Below the pieces are notes generated by a model. The model saw nothing but the letters and a program-made list of their open reading frames with translations, had not been told where the DNA came from and did no database searches. Both the position numbers and the translations under genes were made by a program. From PHAA01 sp964584415 (lineage in GTDB: Bacteria; Bacillota; Syntrophomonadia; Syntrophomonadales; Syntrophomonadaceae), in assembly GCA_964584415.1 (NCBI GenBank), contig CAZOZX010000025.1:1-22929 (forward strand): a DNA stretch of 22,929 bases. Direction: 5' to 3'. How positions within the stretch are numbered: the first letter of the stretch is position 1; each line of letters begins with the position of its first letter. Below, one piece after another: positions 15,209-22,513 of this stretch.

Positions 15209-16117
15209 ATGATCAAGACAAATGGTTTGGCTAAATCTTTTGGTCCGGTCAAGGCAATCGACAACGTCTCTCTGCAGGTCAATGCAGGAGATATTTTCGG
15301 CCTGGTTGGACCGGACGGAGCCGGAAAAACCACCTTGCTGCGCACCATTTGCGGCTTGATCAATCCCGATCAGGGGGAGTTGAGCCTGGCCGGATATCCA
15401 ATCCGGGATATGGACAAAGTTAGGGATAAATTGGGTTATATGCCGCAGAAATTCAGCCTTTACGGTGATCTGTCGGTAATGGAGAATATCCGCTTCTTCG
15501 CTGCCATGTACAGCCTGCCCCGGGATATTGTGGCCCAACGGGCTGACGAAATCCTGGCCATCACCAATATGACCGCTTTTAAAGCGCGTATGGCTGACAA
15601 CCTGTCGGGAGGCATGAAACAAAAGCTGGCCTTAACCTGCGCATTGATTACCCGCCCTCAAATCTTGGTACTGGATGAACCCACTTACGGGGTAGATCCT
15701 GAATCCCGCAAGGAATTCTGGAAAATACTCTACGGTCTAAACCAGAGCGGAATGACTGTTATGGTTTCGACTGCTTACATGGATGAAGCGGAACTCTGCA
15801 CTCGGGTGGCTTTCATTAACCAGGGCTGTATCAAGGTGGTCGACTCGCCGGTGGGTTTACGTTCTTCTTTTCGCCACCATTTGCTTGAAGTCAGGACCAA
15901 TTCCCGCGACCCCCACTTGTTCTCCCAGGTATCGGGGCTTTTGGACGTATCTTTCTATGGTTATAAATACCAGATTATGACGGACGATGTTACCCTGGCC
16001 GCAGAGACGATCACCTCCTTTTTGCAGTCCCAGGGACTATCGCTGCTGTCCCTGCGCGAGGTATCCCCATCGATGGAGGATGTTTTTGTCATGCTGGCTG
16101 AAAAAGAGGTGGGGTAA
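15209..16117 (+). CDS. ABC transporter ATPase, first of pair (YbhF N-half-like)
   Basis: A 302-residue ATPase of the multidrug efflux class. Walker A is GPDGAGKTT (34-42), the Q-loop lies near MPQKFSLY, the signature is canonical LSGGMKQ (132-138), Walker B is ILVLDEP with E157, and the D-loop is GVDPESR. The switch histidine is missing: the usual STH is STA with Ala189. The C-terminal tail (about 225-302) is a regulatory extension ending in the PSMEDVFVMLAEKE motif common to this class. It lies 2 nt after the fusion-protein stop and its TAA directly abuts the next ATG. It corresponds to the first half of E. coli YbhF, which is one polypeptide there. Confidence 0.9.
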   Translation: MIKTNGLAKSFGPVKAIDNVSLQVNAGDIFGLVGPDGAGKTTLLRTICGLINPDQGELSLAGYPIRDMDKVRDKLGYMPQKFSLYGDLSVMENIRFFAAMYSLPRDIVAQRADEILAITNMTAFKARMADNLSGGMKQKLALTCALITRPQILVLDEPTYGVDPESRKEFWKILYGLNQSGMTVMVSTAYMDEAELCTRVAFINQGCIKVVDSPVGLRSSFRHHLLEVRTNSRDPHLFSQVSGLLDVSFYGYKYQIMTDDVTLAAETITSFLQSQGLSLLSLREVSPSMEDVFVMLAEKEVG

Positions 16118-17041
16118 ATGGATTACGCTATCGTGACTCACGAACTAACCCGGGTTTTTGGTAATTTTACCGCGGTCGACAAACTATCGATTAAAATCCA
16201 GCCCGGCGAGGTATGTGGCTTCCTGGGAGCGAATGGGGCGGGTAAGTCCACCGCCATACGTATGCTTTGCGGCATCCTGCAGCCAACCTCGGGTACTGCT
16301 GAGGTGCTGGGCTATGATATTGTACGACAGACTGAAATAATAAAGAGCCGTATCGGTTACATGTCCCAGAAATTCAGCCTATATGAGGATCTTACGGTAC
16401 TGGATAATCTCTCTTTTTATGCCGGCATCTACAGCATACCCAGGCCAGAGAGACCCGGTCGGATAGCAGAAATGCTCGATCTGGCCGACCTCGGTAACCG
16501 CGAAAACACTATGGTGGCTGAATTAAGTGTAGGTTGGAAACAGCGATTGGCTTTGTGCTGTGCGATTATTTCCCGCCCCGCCCTGGTGTTCCTGGATGAA
16601 CCCACCAGCGGGGTAAGCCCCACCAGCCGGCGCCAATTCTTCGATGTGATCCAGAATCTCTCCAACCAGGGCACCACGGTTATCGTCACTACCCACTTCA
16701 TGGATGAAGCCGAGCGCTGCGACCAGATTGCCTTTATGTCGGAGGGAAAATTATTGGCTTTTGATTCCCCCGACAACTTGAAGAAGAATTGCATCCAGGG
16801 TCAAATGGCAGAATTAAGTCTTCCCAATCCCATTCAGCAGCTGAAAAATATCGAGGCCCTCCCCTTTGTTCGTGAAGCCTCTGTATATGGGGCTCATATT
16901 CATGTGTTGCTGAACCAGGCCGAGGATGTGCCGTTACTGACTGAAGCTGCCGGGATTGAAGCCCGTCTGATTTCTCCTACCCTGGAGGATGTTTTTGTAA
17001 CCTTGGCCAAAAGAAGAGAGCAGGGAGTGATTGTACAGTGA
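16118..17041 (+). CDS. ABC transporter ATPase, second of pair (YbhF C-half-like)
   Basis: A 307-residue ATPase. Walker A is GANGAGKST (37-45), Walker B ALVFLDEP with catalytic E161, and the switch histidine is present (TTHFMDEAE, H193). The signature is degenerate, LSVGWKQ instead of LSGG, and the D-loop reads GVSPTSR with Ser167 for Asp. These defects complement those of the preceding ATPase, so the two should form a heterodimer with one intact ATP site (this protein's Walker motifs with the partner's LSGG). The C-terminal extension ends SPTLEDVFVTLAKRRE. Its stop overlaps the permease start (GTGA), a coupled arrangement. Confidence 0.9.
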   Translation: MDYAIVTHELTRVFGNFTAVDKLSIKIQPGEVCGFLGANGAGKSTAIRMLCGILQPTSGTAEVLGYDIVRQTEIIKSRIGYMSQKFSLYEDLTVLDNLSFYAGIYSIPRPERPGRIAEMLDLADLGNRENTMVAELSVGWKQRLALCCAIISRPALVFLDEPTSGVSPTSRRQFFDVIQNLSNQGTTVIVTTHFMDEAERCDQIAFMSEGKLLAFDSPDNLKKNCIQGQMAELSLPNPIQQLKNIEALPFVREASVYGAHIHVLLNQAEDVPLLTEAAGIEARLISPTLEDVFVTLAKRREQGVIVQ

Positions 17042-18147
17042 GCAGGATCCTGGCCGTTATGAAAAAAGAGGTACTGCAGATGTCTAGGGACCGAATGACC
17101 CTGGCGCTGGTGTTCATGATACCCTTAATCCAGATCCTATTATTCGGTTATGCCATTCAGACCGAGGTAAAACATATTGCCACGGTGGTTTTCGATCAGT
17201 CTCTCTCGCCGGAGAGCCGGGAAATGACCAGCGCGTTTACTTCCTCCGGCTATTTTAATGTTAATTACAGCGCGGCCAGTTATGAGGAAGTGACTCAGAA
17301 AATTGACAGCGGCCAGGCTAAGGTAGGGATAATTTATCCGCCTGACTTCGCCGAGAACGTTCGGCGCGGCACCTCGGCATCGGTGCAGGTTATTGTCGAC
17401 GCCAGTGACAACATGGTAGCCAACCAGGCCATAGCCATCACCAACTCCATCGGTTTGATCAAATCCCAACAGGTGTTGGCCAATAAAGTCCATTTCTCCA
17501 GCCTGCCTTACGATGTCAGAGTCCGTCCCTGGTATAATCCGGATGGGATCACAGCCTACTATATGGTGCCAGCCATATTAGGCATAATCGTTACCCTGAC
17601 CATGATGATTATCACCGCCGTGGCTATTGTCCGCGAACGGGAACGGGGTACTCTCGAACAGCTGATGGTTACCCCCATCCGCTCATACGAGATGATGATC
17701 GGCAAAATTGCCCCTTACGTAGTCCTGGGTTATGTACAGATTACAGTGGCTTTGCTGGTGGGGGTCTGGGTCTTCGGGGTACCCATCCGGGGAAGCCTCT
17801 TGCAGCTTTATGGACTGACCTTGTTCTTCATAACCGCCTCCCTTGGCCTTGGCCTTATGATCTCCAATATCGCCAAGAACCAGATGCAGGCCTTTCAGCT
17901 GGCATTCTTCGTAATGCTGCCCAGCATCCTGTTATCAGGATTTTTGTTTCCGCGTGATGCCATGCCCCGGGTAATTTACTATATTAGTGCGGTTATTCCT
18001 TTAACCTATTATCTGGATATAATCCGGGGAATCATTCTCAAAGGGATCGGTTACCAGTATCTTATGGGACAGGTGGCAGTGCTGCTGGTGTTCTCGATCA
18101 TCTTCCTTACGATCAGTATCATCAAATTCAAAAAGAAAATAGCCTGA
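17038..18147 (+). CDS. ABC-2 type permease (YbhS/YbhR-like)
   Basis: A 369-residue permease: an N-terminal helix (about residues 21-41), an extracytoplasmic domain of about 125 residues (45-170), then five helices between about 178 and 362. Family marks include AVAIVRERERGTLEQLMVTPI before helix 3, the SILLSGFLFPRDAMP loop, and PLTYYLDIIRGIILKG. The start is GTG 17038, overlapping the previous stop. E. coli has two such permeases (YbhS and YbhR); only one is present here, so it probably homodimerises on the ATPase heterodimer. The next structured element begins within its stop codon and would terminate the operon. Confidence 0.9.
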   Translation: MSRILAVMKKEVLQMSRDRMTLALVFMIPLIQILLFGYAIQTEVKHIATVVFDQSLSPESREMTSAFTSSGYFNVNYSAASYEEVTQKIDSGQAKVGIIYPPDFAENVRRGTSASVQVIVDASDNMVANQAIAITNSIGLIKSQQVLANKVHFSSLPYDVRVRPWYNPDGITAYYMVPAILGIIVTLTMMIITAVAIVRERERGTLEQLMVTPIRSYEMMIGKIAPYVVLGYVQITVALLVGVWVFGVPIRGSLLQLYGLTLFFITASLGLGLMISNIAKNQMQAFQLAFFVMLPSILLSGFLFPRDAMPRVIYYISAVIPLTYYLDIIRGIILKGIGYQYLMGQVAVLLVFSIIFLTISIIKFKKKIA

Positions 18148-18269
18148 GAGCGGCAAAAAAGCCCCATAGCGGCGTTAATTGGGAGTGACCACTCAATCGA
18201 TGTACCTCATGTACACCTCAATCGTGGTTCTCCCAATTGCCTTGCTCTGAGCCCTTTTTGCTCGCTCTC
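18146..18269. repeat. Structured intergenic element, copy 2 (terminator-like)
   Basis: The best-formed copy. GAGAGCG plus GCAAAAA (18146-18159) pair with TTTTTGC and CGCTCTC (18255-18269) with one bulged T. AATTGGGA (18177-18184) pairs with TCCCAATT (18231-18238), ACCAC (18188-18192) with GTGGT (18224-18228), TGTAC (18201-18205) with GTACA (18211-18215). TCAATC flanks the inner hairpin on both sides as a direct repeat. The element overlaps the last two bases of the permease stop codon and probably ends the efflux operon. Confidence 0.83.
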
Positions 18270-18277
18270 ATAGTAGT

Positions 18278-18390
18278 AAAGCTTGTAGCGGCGTTAATTG
18301 GAAGTGACTATTCTATTCGATGTACCCCATGTATGTTTCAATTATGGCTCGACCGATTACCTTGGTTTAAGCCTTTTTTGGCTCGCTCTC
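18278..18390. repeat. Structured intergenic element, copy 3 (partly decayed)
   Basis: It follows copy 2 after 8 bases in the same orientation. GGCGTTAATTGG is shared with copy 2. AATTGG (18296-18301) pairs with CCGATT (18353-18358, one wobble), CTAT (18308-18311) with ATGG (18344-18347), TGTAC (18321-18325) with GTATG (18331-18335, two wobbles). The 5' A-tract arm is mostly lost, but the 3' end GCCTTTTTTGGCTCGCTCTC remains. With copy 2 and the promoter at 18414 it fills the gene-free stretch 18148-18489. Confidence 0.75.
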
Positions 18391-18413
18391 CGGAAAAACG
18401 ACTTTCTGCGTAA

Positions 18414-18442
18414 TTGGGAAGAACTGTCCGGCATGGTATAAT
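18414..18442 (+). promoter_or_regulatory. Sigma-A-type promoter of the LEA-like gene
   Basis: TTGGGA (18414-18419), a 17-bp spacer and a perfect TATAAT (18437-18442), about 45 nt before the start codon and directly after the structured elements that would stop upstream transcripts. Confidence 0.65.
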
Positions 18443-18489
18443 TATCTCAGTTACTGCTATTAGCCATTAAATATTGAAGAGGGATGGTG

Positions 18490-19149
18490 ATGATGGTGGG
18501 ATTCAAGGATAAACTGGACAAACTAGCTGGGGCTGCTAAGGAGGCCATGGAAGAAGCTAAAGAAAAGGGATTAGAGCTGAAAGACACTTTAGCCGAAAAA
18601 ACCGAGGGCTTGGCGGAGACAGCCGCCCACAAAACGGCTGACTTGATGGAGGAAGCCAAGGAGAAAGCCAAGGAGAAGGCCGGCGAACTGAAGGAAACCG
18701 CTGGAGAAAAGGCCCAGGTACTGATGGGAAAAGCGAAAGAAAAGGCCGAGGACTTAAAAGAGACGGCCGAAATACAAGCTCTGATAATGAAGGATGCTGC
18801 CCGTGAAAAGGCCGAAGACCTAAAAGAAACCGCCGAGATCCAGGCGCTTATTATAAAGGACAAGGCCCAGGAAAAGGCTGGGGAGCTCAAGGAAACCGCG
18901 GAAGAAAAAGCCCAGGCATTAATGGGAGCTGCCAAAGAGAAGGCCGAGGACTTAAAAGAGACCGCAGAAATACAGGCTTTGATAATAAAGGATGCCGCCC
19001 GGGAAAAGGCCGATGATCTGAAGGAGACAGCGGAGATACAAGCACTGATCATGAAGGACAACGCCAGCGAGAAGGTTGAAGAACTCAAGCGAGCTGCCAG
19101 TGAAAAAGTGCAGGAACTAAAGGATAAAGCCACTAAGGATAAAAAATAA
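18490..19149 (+). CDS. LEA-like Lys/Glu/Ala-rich tandem-repeat protein
   Basis: A protein of about 219 residues, almost entirely amphipathic helix, rich in Ala, Lys and Glu, with no Trp or Cys, no signal peptide and no membrane segment. A short N-terminal segment (VGFKDKLDKLAGAAKEAMEE) is followed by seven consecutive 22-residue repeats and a Lys-rich tail. The 22-mer with an 11-residue sub-period recalls group 3 LEA proteins and apolipoprotein-like helices, which protect membranes or proteins under drying, salt or cold stress; that role is inferred. The start is uncertain: ATG 18484 abuts the GAGGG site, so ATG 18490 (6 nt away) or 18493 is preferred. It has its own promoter; no terminator is evident before the MBL-fold gene. 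Confidence 0.8.
   Translation: MMVGFKDKLDKLAGAAKEAMEEAKEKGLELKDTLAEKTEGLAETAAHKTADLMEEAKEKAKEKAGELKETAGEKAQVLMGKAKEKAEDLKETAEIQALIMKDAAREKAEDLKETAEIQALIIKDKAQEKAGELKETAEEKAQALMGAAKEKAEDLKETAEIQALIIKDAAREKADDLKETAEIQALIMKDNASEKVEELKRAASEKVQELKDKATKDKK
18667..19128 (+). repeat. Seven 66-bp in-frame tandem repeats
   Basis: Each unit encodes 22 residues such as A-x-E-K-A-E-D-L-K-E-T-A-E-I-Q-A-L-I-x-K-D-x. Units 1 and 4 carry EKAQ-x-LMG in place of EIQALI-x-KD, giving the order A-B-B-A-B-B-C. Units 1-3 and 4-6 are therefore two copies of a 198-bp block. Unit 7 is divergent. Confidence 0.88.
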
Positions 19150-19220
19150 GTTAGTTCGATAGAATCTGGACTTAAGTGATCGATATAGAACATATACATG
19201 TTTGCAGTAGAGTTGGTACG

Positions 19221-19260
19221 TGCCTCCGGGTTGATGCAGAATAACATTGACTGGGAGGCA
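19221..19260. other. Spaced inverted repeat upstream of the MBL-fold gene
   Basis: TGCCTCC (19221-19227) is complementary to GGAGGCA (19254-19260), separated by 26 bases with no strong inner stem. It overlaps the possible -35 of the MBL gene. It could be an operator or an RNA stem; there is no T-tract. Confidence 0.3.
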
Positions 19261-19276
19261 TATGATTCTGGATAAG
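19247..19276 (+). promoter_or_regulatory. Possible promoter of the MBL-fold gene
   Basis: TTGACT (19247-19252), an 18-bp spacer and GATAAG (19271-19276). The -35 matches 5 of 6 and the -10 4 of 6. The predicted start lies about 22 nt before ATG 19305. Confidence 0.35.
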
Positions 19277-19304
19277 GAAATACGATGATAAAAGGAGCAG
19301 AATT

Positions 19305-20174
19305 ATGATTAAATTGACTGAACACCTTATTTTCGTAGATGGACCCAATAAAGGGAGATTCCCTTTCTGTAACGGCCTGCTCATCGATGATGACGTAAGA
19401 GCGCTGATAGATACCGATATGGCAGTAGAAGATATAAACCAATTGGCTGCCGAGGGTATGGATATTATAATCAATTCTCATTACCATGAAGATCATGTAC
19501 TGCACAACCAAAAGTTTACCAATGCCCCGGTTTATGCTCACCCTCTTGATGTTCCCGGTTATACCCTGGAAGGTTACCTGGAGATGTATGGATTTGTAGG
19601 GGAGGACCGCGAAACCGGGCTGGAATTTATCCGGTCGTTTGGCTGGACGCCATCGCCGGTGCACCGGGAACTCCAGGACGGGGAGACCCTGGACTTCGGT
19701 CATGTTGCCTTGAAGGTTATTCTCGCACCCGGTCATACTCCCGGCCATTGCATATTCTTCGACCCGGATAGTACGATCCTGTTTGCCGGCGATATTGATC
19801 TGACTTCATTTGGACCCTGGTACGGCAGTGCCTGCAGTAATATCGATGATTTTATCGAAGCCATCAAGAAATGCATGGACCTGAAACCCCGGACCATTGT
19901 TTCGTCCCATCGCCTGCTGGTTACGGAGGATACACAAGGTGAACTGCAAAAGTACCTGGACAAAATATACAAAAGGGAGGAGGAAGTTCTCCAAGCCCTG
20001 CAAACACCCATGAACCTGGAGCACTTGACCGACCTGCAAATCTTTTATGGACCCAAAACCAAGATGGACGCGCTGCTGCGTTTCTTTGAAAAGATGGCCA
20101 TTACCAAGCATTTAGAAAGACTGATGCGATTGAAACAAGTCGGGGTCGATGGCTCCGATTACTACCGGCTTTAA
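19305..20174 (+). CDS. Metallo-beta-lactamase-fold hydrolase
   Basis: A 289-residue soluble protein with the complete dinuclear metal site: HYHEDH (H59, H61, D63, H64), GHTPGH (H144), AGDIDL (D163) and a C-terminal histidine in VSSHR (H202). The first 200 residues are the alpha-beta/beta-alpha core; a helical extension of about 85 residues (210-289) follows, as in glyoxalase-II-like or quorum-lactonase-like members. It resembles generic MBL-fold hydrolases of Clostridia, and the substrate cannot be read from sequence. ATG 19305 has AAAGGAG 8 nt upstream. The next gene starts 46 nt after its stop, so the two may be co-transcribed. Confidence 0.9.
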   Translation: MIKLTEHLIFVDGPNKGRFPFCNGLLIDDDVRALIDTDMAVEDINQLAAEGMDIIINSHYHEDHVLHNQKFTNAPVYAHPLDVPGYTLEGYLEMYGFVGEDRETGLEFIRSFGWTPSPVHRELQDGETLDFGHVALKVILAPGHTPGHCIFFDPDSTILFAGDIDLTSFGPWYGSACSNIDDFIEAIKKCMDLKPRTIVSSHRLLVTEDTQGELQKYLDKIYKREEEVLQALQTPMNLEHLTDLQIFYGPKTKMDALLRFFEKMAITKHLERLMRLKQVGVDGSDYYRL

Positions 20175-20220
20175 TATAATTTGGGTGGTTGAGCCATTCT
20201 GAGAATAAGAGGGATATGTA

Positions 20221-22473
20221 TTGGCAGCTGATAGGCCCGGCAATAACCTGTGGAGCGATATCGCGCCCCCTGAAGGACGCGCTGCTTTAGAAAGAGGTCC
20301 GGTGGACAAGTCCCGGTTATCCTGGAATGGCAGCTTTTCTTTTGGGGGACCAGGGAAAAAATCTAACCAGGAGCAGGGGGTTGAATTAAGAGGAAAAGTG
20401 ACGCCGGTTCAATTCGACGATACGGCGGTTTGGGTGGACCTGGAGACCAGCCCGGCTGTTTTTCCCCTGGTCAACGAGCTGTTTCTGGTCGGTAGCCGGC
20501 CCTTGCCCCGTCCCGATATCACCTGTATATGCCGTCATCCCCTGCGATCCGAAATCCTGCTAGCGGCCACCGGGGATGCCAAATTATTATGGCTGGAATC
20601 CGACCTTCGAGCTAATCTCAATATTGTAAATACATCGGACCTGCCGGCACCGGTAGTGTCCATAGTTTGCAGTGGTTCTCGAATCGCGGCTCTGGCTCAT
20701 CACCCCTATGAGTCTTTATTGGTAATAGGTCTAGGTGATCGGCCCAACGATCCCGGTATATTACCCTTCCAGCCGATCAAGCTCGACACCCATCTTAACG
20801 CCCTGGCCGAGAACGACGGAAAATCAGTATGGGGCCTGAACAGCGCGGGAGTCATCTATATGATCCAATTAGGGAGTGGTGAGAAATCAGATCCTGAACC
20901 CAGTCGGGAGGTGAATTTGAGCCTAAACGAATTCACCCGTTTGAAGGGGAGCCCATTCCTGAAAACCGGTTTGAAGTCCTTGGCCCTGAGCATTTACCGG
21001 GCTTTTAGAGGTAAGGAATACTCGCTGTGGAAGTTATTCAGCGGCCGCGGTTCTTACCGGGGTTTTGCTTTCGACGGCCGGTATTTTTGGGCATTCCGGA
21101 GTAACCATGATCATTCCTCATCCATGTTATTTATGTATAACCAAGCCGGGGAGCTGCTGCGGGGATTCACTACCTGGCCGGAAGTTGCAATTGCCAGCCT
21201 CAATTTTGCCCACAATCTCCTGATGGTAACCGACCGTAAACAAAATCTCTTTCATCAATACTATTTGGCTGACAGCATGCAGCCGGTTGACGGCGCACCC
21301 CTGGTCGGTGCCGGCCATCCCGGCTATCTTCCTGCCGGAGTTTCCGCTGTGGGCGGAATTCATAACCTCTGCCTGCTATATGTGGGCGGACAGGGTAAGG
21401 CAGGAATACATCGCTATGATATAGATAGCCTGAAGCCGCTTGCAGCCTATATGTCTAAAGAGGGGGTCATACAGGATCAATTCATGGATGGATTCCTGAT
21501 GCTGGCCCAGTATTCACCGCTTTTAAACGGGCGGACTTTTGCTGCTGACCTCAAGGGCCCCCCCTCACGCCAGGAAGACTGGACTGCGCTTTTTGACGAG
21601 TATTTTCAGGAAAACAGCAATCTTGATGCCCTGGAACAATGCGCCGGGGAAATGGTCAGGCTTCACCAGCCGGGAATGACCGGGCTATGTTTTAAAATAG
21701 TATTGGCCATACCTACCCCGGATCCGCGCTGCACTGACTGGGATCAAAAGGGATGGTCGCTGGCGGAGCCGCAAAAACGTATCGATGCCATTGATTGGGC
21801 TATGCAGGATTTGTTGGGGCGCTGGAGCAAGGTCGGGTATAAGCACCTGCAGCTGACAGGCTTTTACTATATGGACGAACAGGGAGCCTGGAATGACCCG
21901 GTGCTCAAGGCCTTTCCGGTTTTATGCCGCAATTACGGGGTAGGTTCTTTTGCTATCCCGGGGATCAGTTCGGCCTGGATAACTGAGTTCGAACGGGCTG
22001 GTTTCAACGGAATTGCCCTGCAGTCATCGCATGCGTTCTGGATCGACAGTTACCCACCCAAATACTTACTGAAATGTGCAGCCGGTATTGCCCGGGAATT
22101 TGGCATGGGGATGGAGGTGGAACTGCCCTATAACGTGTTGGAACCAGGTGGCCGGGAAAAGCTCCAAGATTACCTGGATATGGCTGAAATACAGGGGTGG
22201 GCGGGGGCATTCAAAGCCTATTTCCAAAGTTACAATCTCATCCGTGATTTAGCTGTAAGTCCCGATGCCGACTGCCGGCAGCTATATGACGATCTCTACC
22301 GTTTGAGCCAAACATCATACCATCAATCGGATTCTCCGCTGATTTCATTCCATGGTAGTATTCCTGTCAAATGGCAGGGCAAATGCGCTCCAGGTCATGA
22401 GCTTGGCTGTTTCAAGTTGAATATCGAAGGGCACATGGAACGATTCGAACTGACTGAAATTACAGTCAAATAG
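20221..22473 (+). CDS. Propeller-like protein fused to a DUF4855-like domain
   Basis: A 750-residue protein. The N-terminal half (about 55-410) consists of short strands with repeated hydrophobic-aromatic turns (KSVWGLNSAGVIYMI, YRGFAFDGRYFWAF) that look like beta-propeller blades. The C-terminal half (about 416-715) resembles DUF4855, a probable glycosidase-like TIM barrel: HLQLTGFYYMDE, SFAIPGI, FNGIALQSSHAFW, MGMEVELPYNVL and AFKAYFQSYN look like successive barrel strands, with E553 and E634 as acidic candidates. The start is TTG 20221 with AAGAGGGA 7 nt upstream; an in-frame TAA at 20206 excludes an earlier start and the next Met is residue 303. No signal peptide is seen, odd for a polysaccharide enzyme. 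The family call is from memory; no function is assigned. Confidence 0.7.
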   Translation: MAADRPGNNLWSDIAPPEGRAALERGPVDKSRLSWNGSFSFGGPGKKSNQEQGVELRGKVTPVQFDDTAVWVDLETSPAVFPLVNELFLVGSRPLPRPDITCICRHPLRSEILLAATGDAKLLWLESDLRANLNIVNTSDLPAPVVSIVCSGSRIAALAHHPYESLLVIGLGDRPNDPGILPFQPIKLDTHLNALAENDGKSVWGLNSAGVIYMIQLGSGEKSDPEPSREVNLSLNEFTRLKGSPFLKTGLKSLALSIYRAFRGKEYSLWKLFSGRGSYRGFAFDGRYFWAFRSNHDHSSSMLFMYNQAGELLRGFTTWPEVAIASLNFAHNLLMVTDRKQNLFHQYYLADSMQPVDGAPLVGAGHPGYLPAGVSAVGGIHNLCLLYVGGQGKAGIHRYDIDSLKPLAAYMSKEGVIQDQFMDGFLMLAQYSPLLNGRTFAADLKGPPSRQEDWTALFDEYFQENSNLDALEQCAGEMVRLHQPGMTGLCFKIVLAIPTPDPRCTDWDQKGWSLAEPQKRIDAIDWAMQDLLGRWSKVGYKHLQLTGFYYMDEQGAWNDPVLKAFPVLCRNYGVGSFAIPGISSAWITEFERAGFNGIALQSSHAFWIDSYPPKYLLKCAAGIAREFGMGMEVELPYNVLEPGGREKLQDYLDMAEIQGWAGAFKAYFQSYNLIRDLAVSPDADCRQLYDDLYRLSQTSYHQSDSPLISFHGSIPVKWQGKCAPGHELGCFKLNIEGHMERFELTEITVK

Positions 22474-22513
22474 TTTTGACAGGGAGAAATGCGAAAGATA
22501 ACCCTTTGGAAGA

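Noticed and set aside
18447..19748. 433-codon open frame on the minus strand, Ser/Ala/Phe-rich with internal repeats
   Set aside because: It is the mirror of the Lys/Glu/Ala repeat gene and the start of the MBL-fold gene. Its repeats are just the complement of the 66-bp units, and it overlaps two well-supported plus-strand genes.
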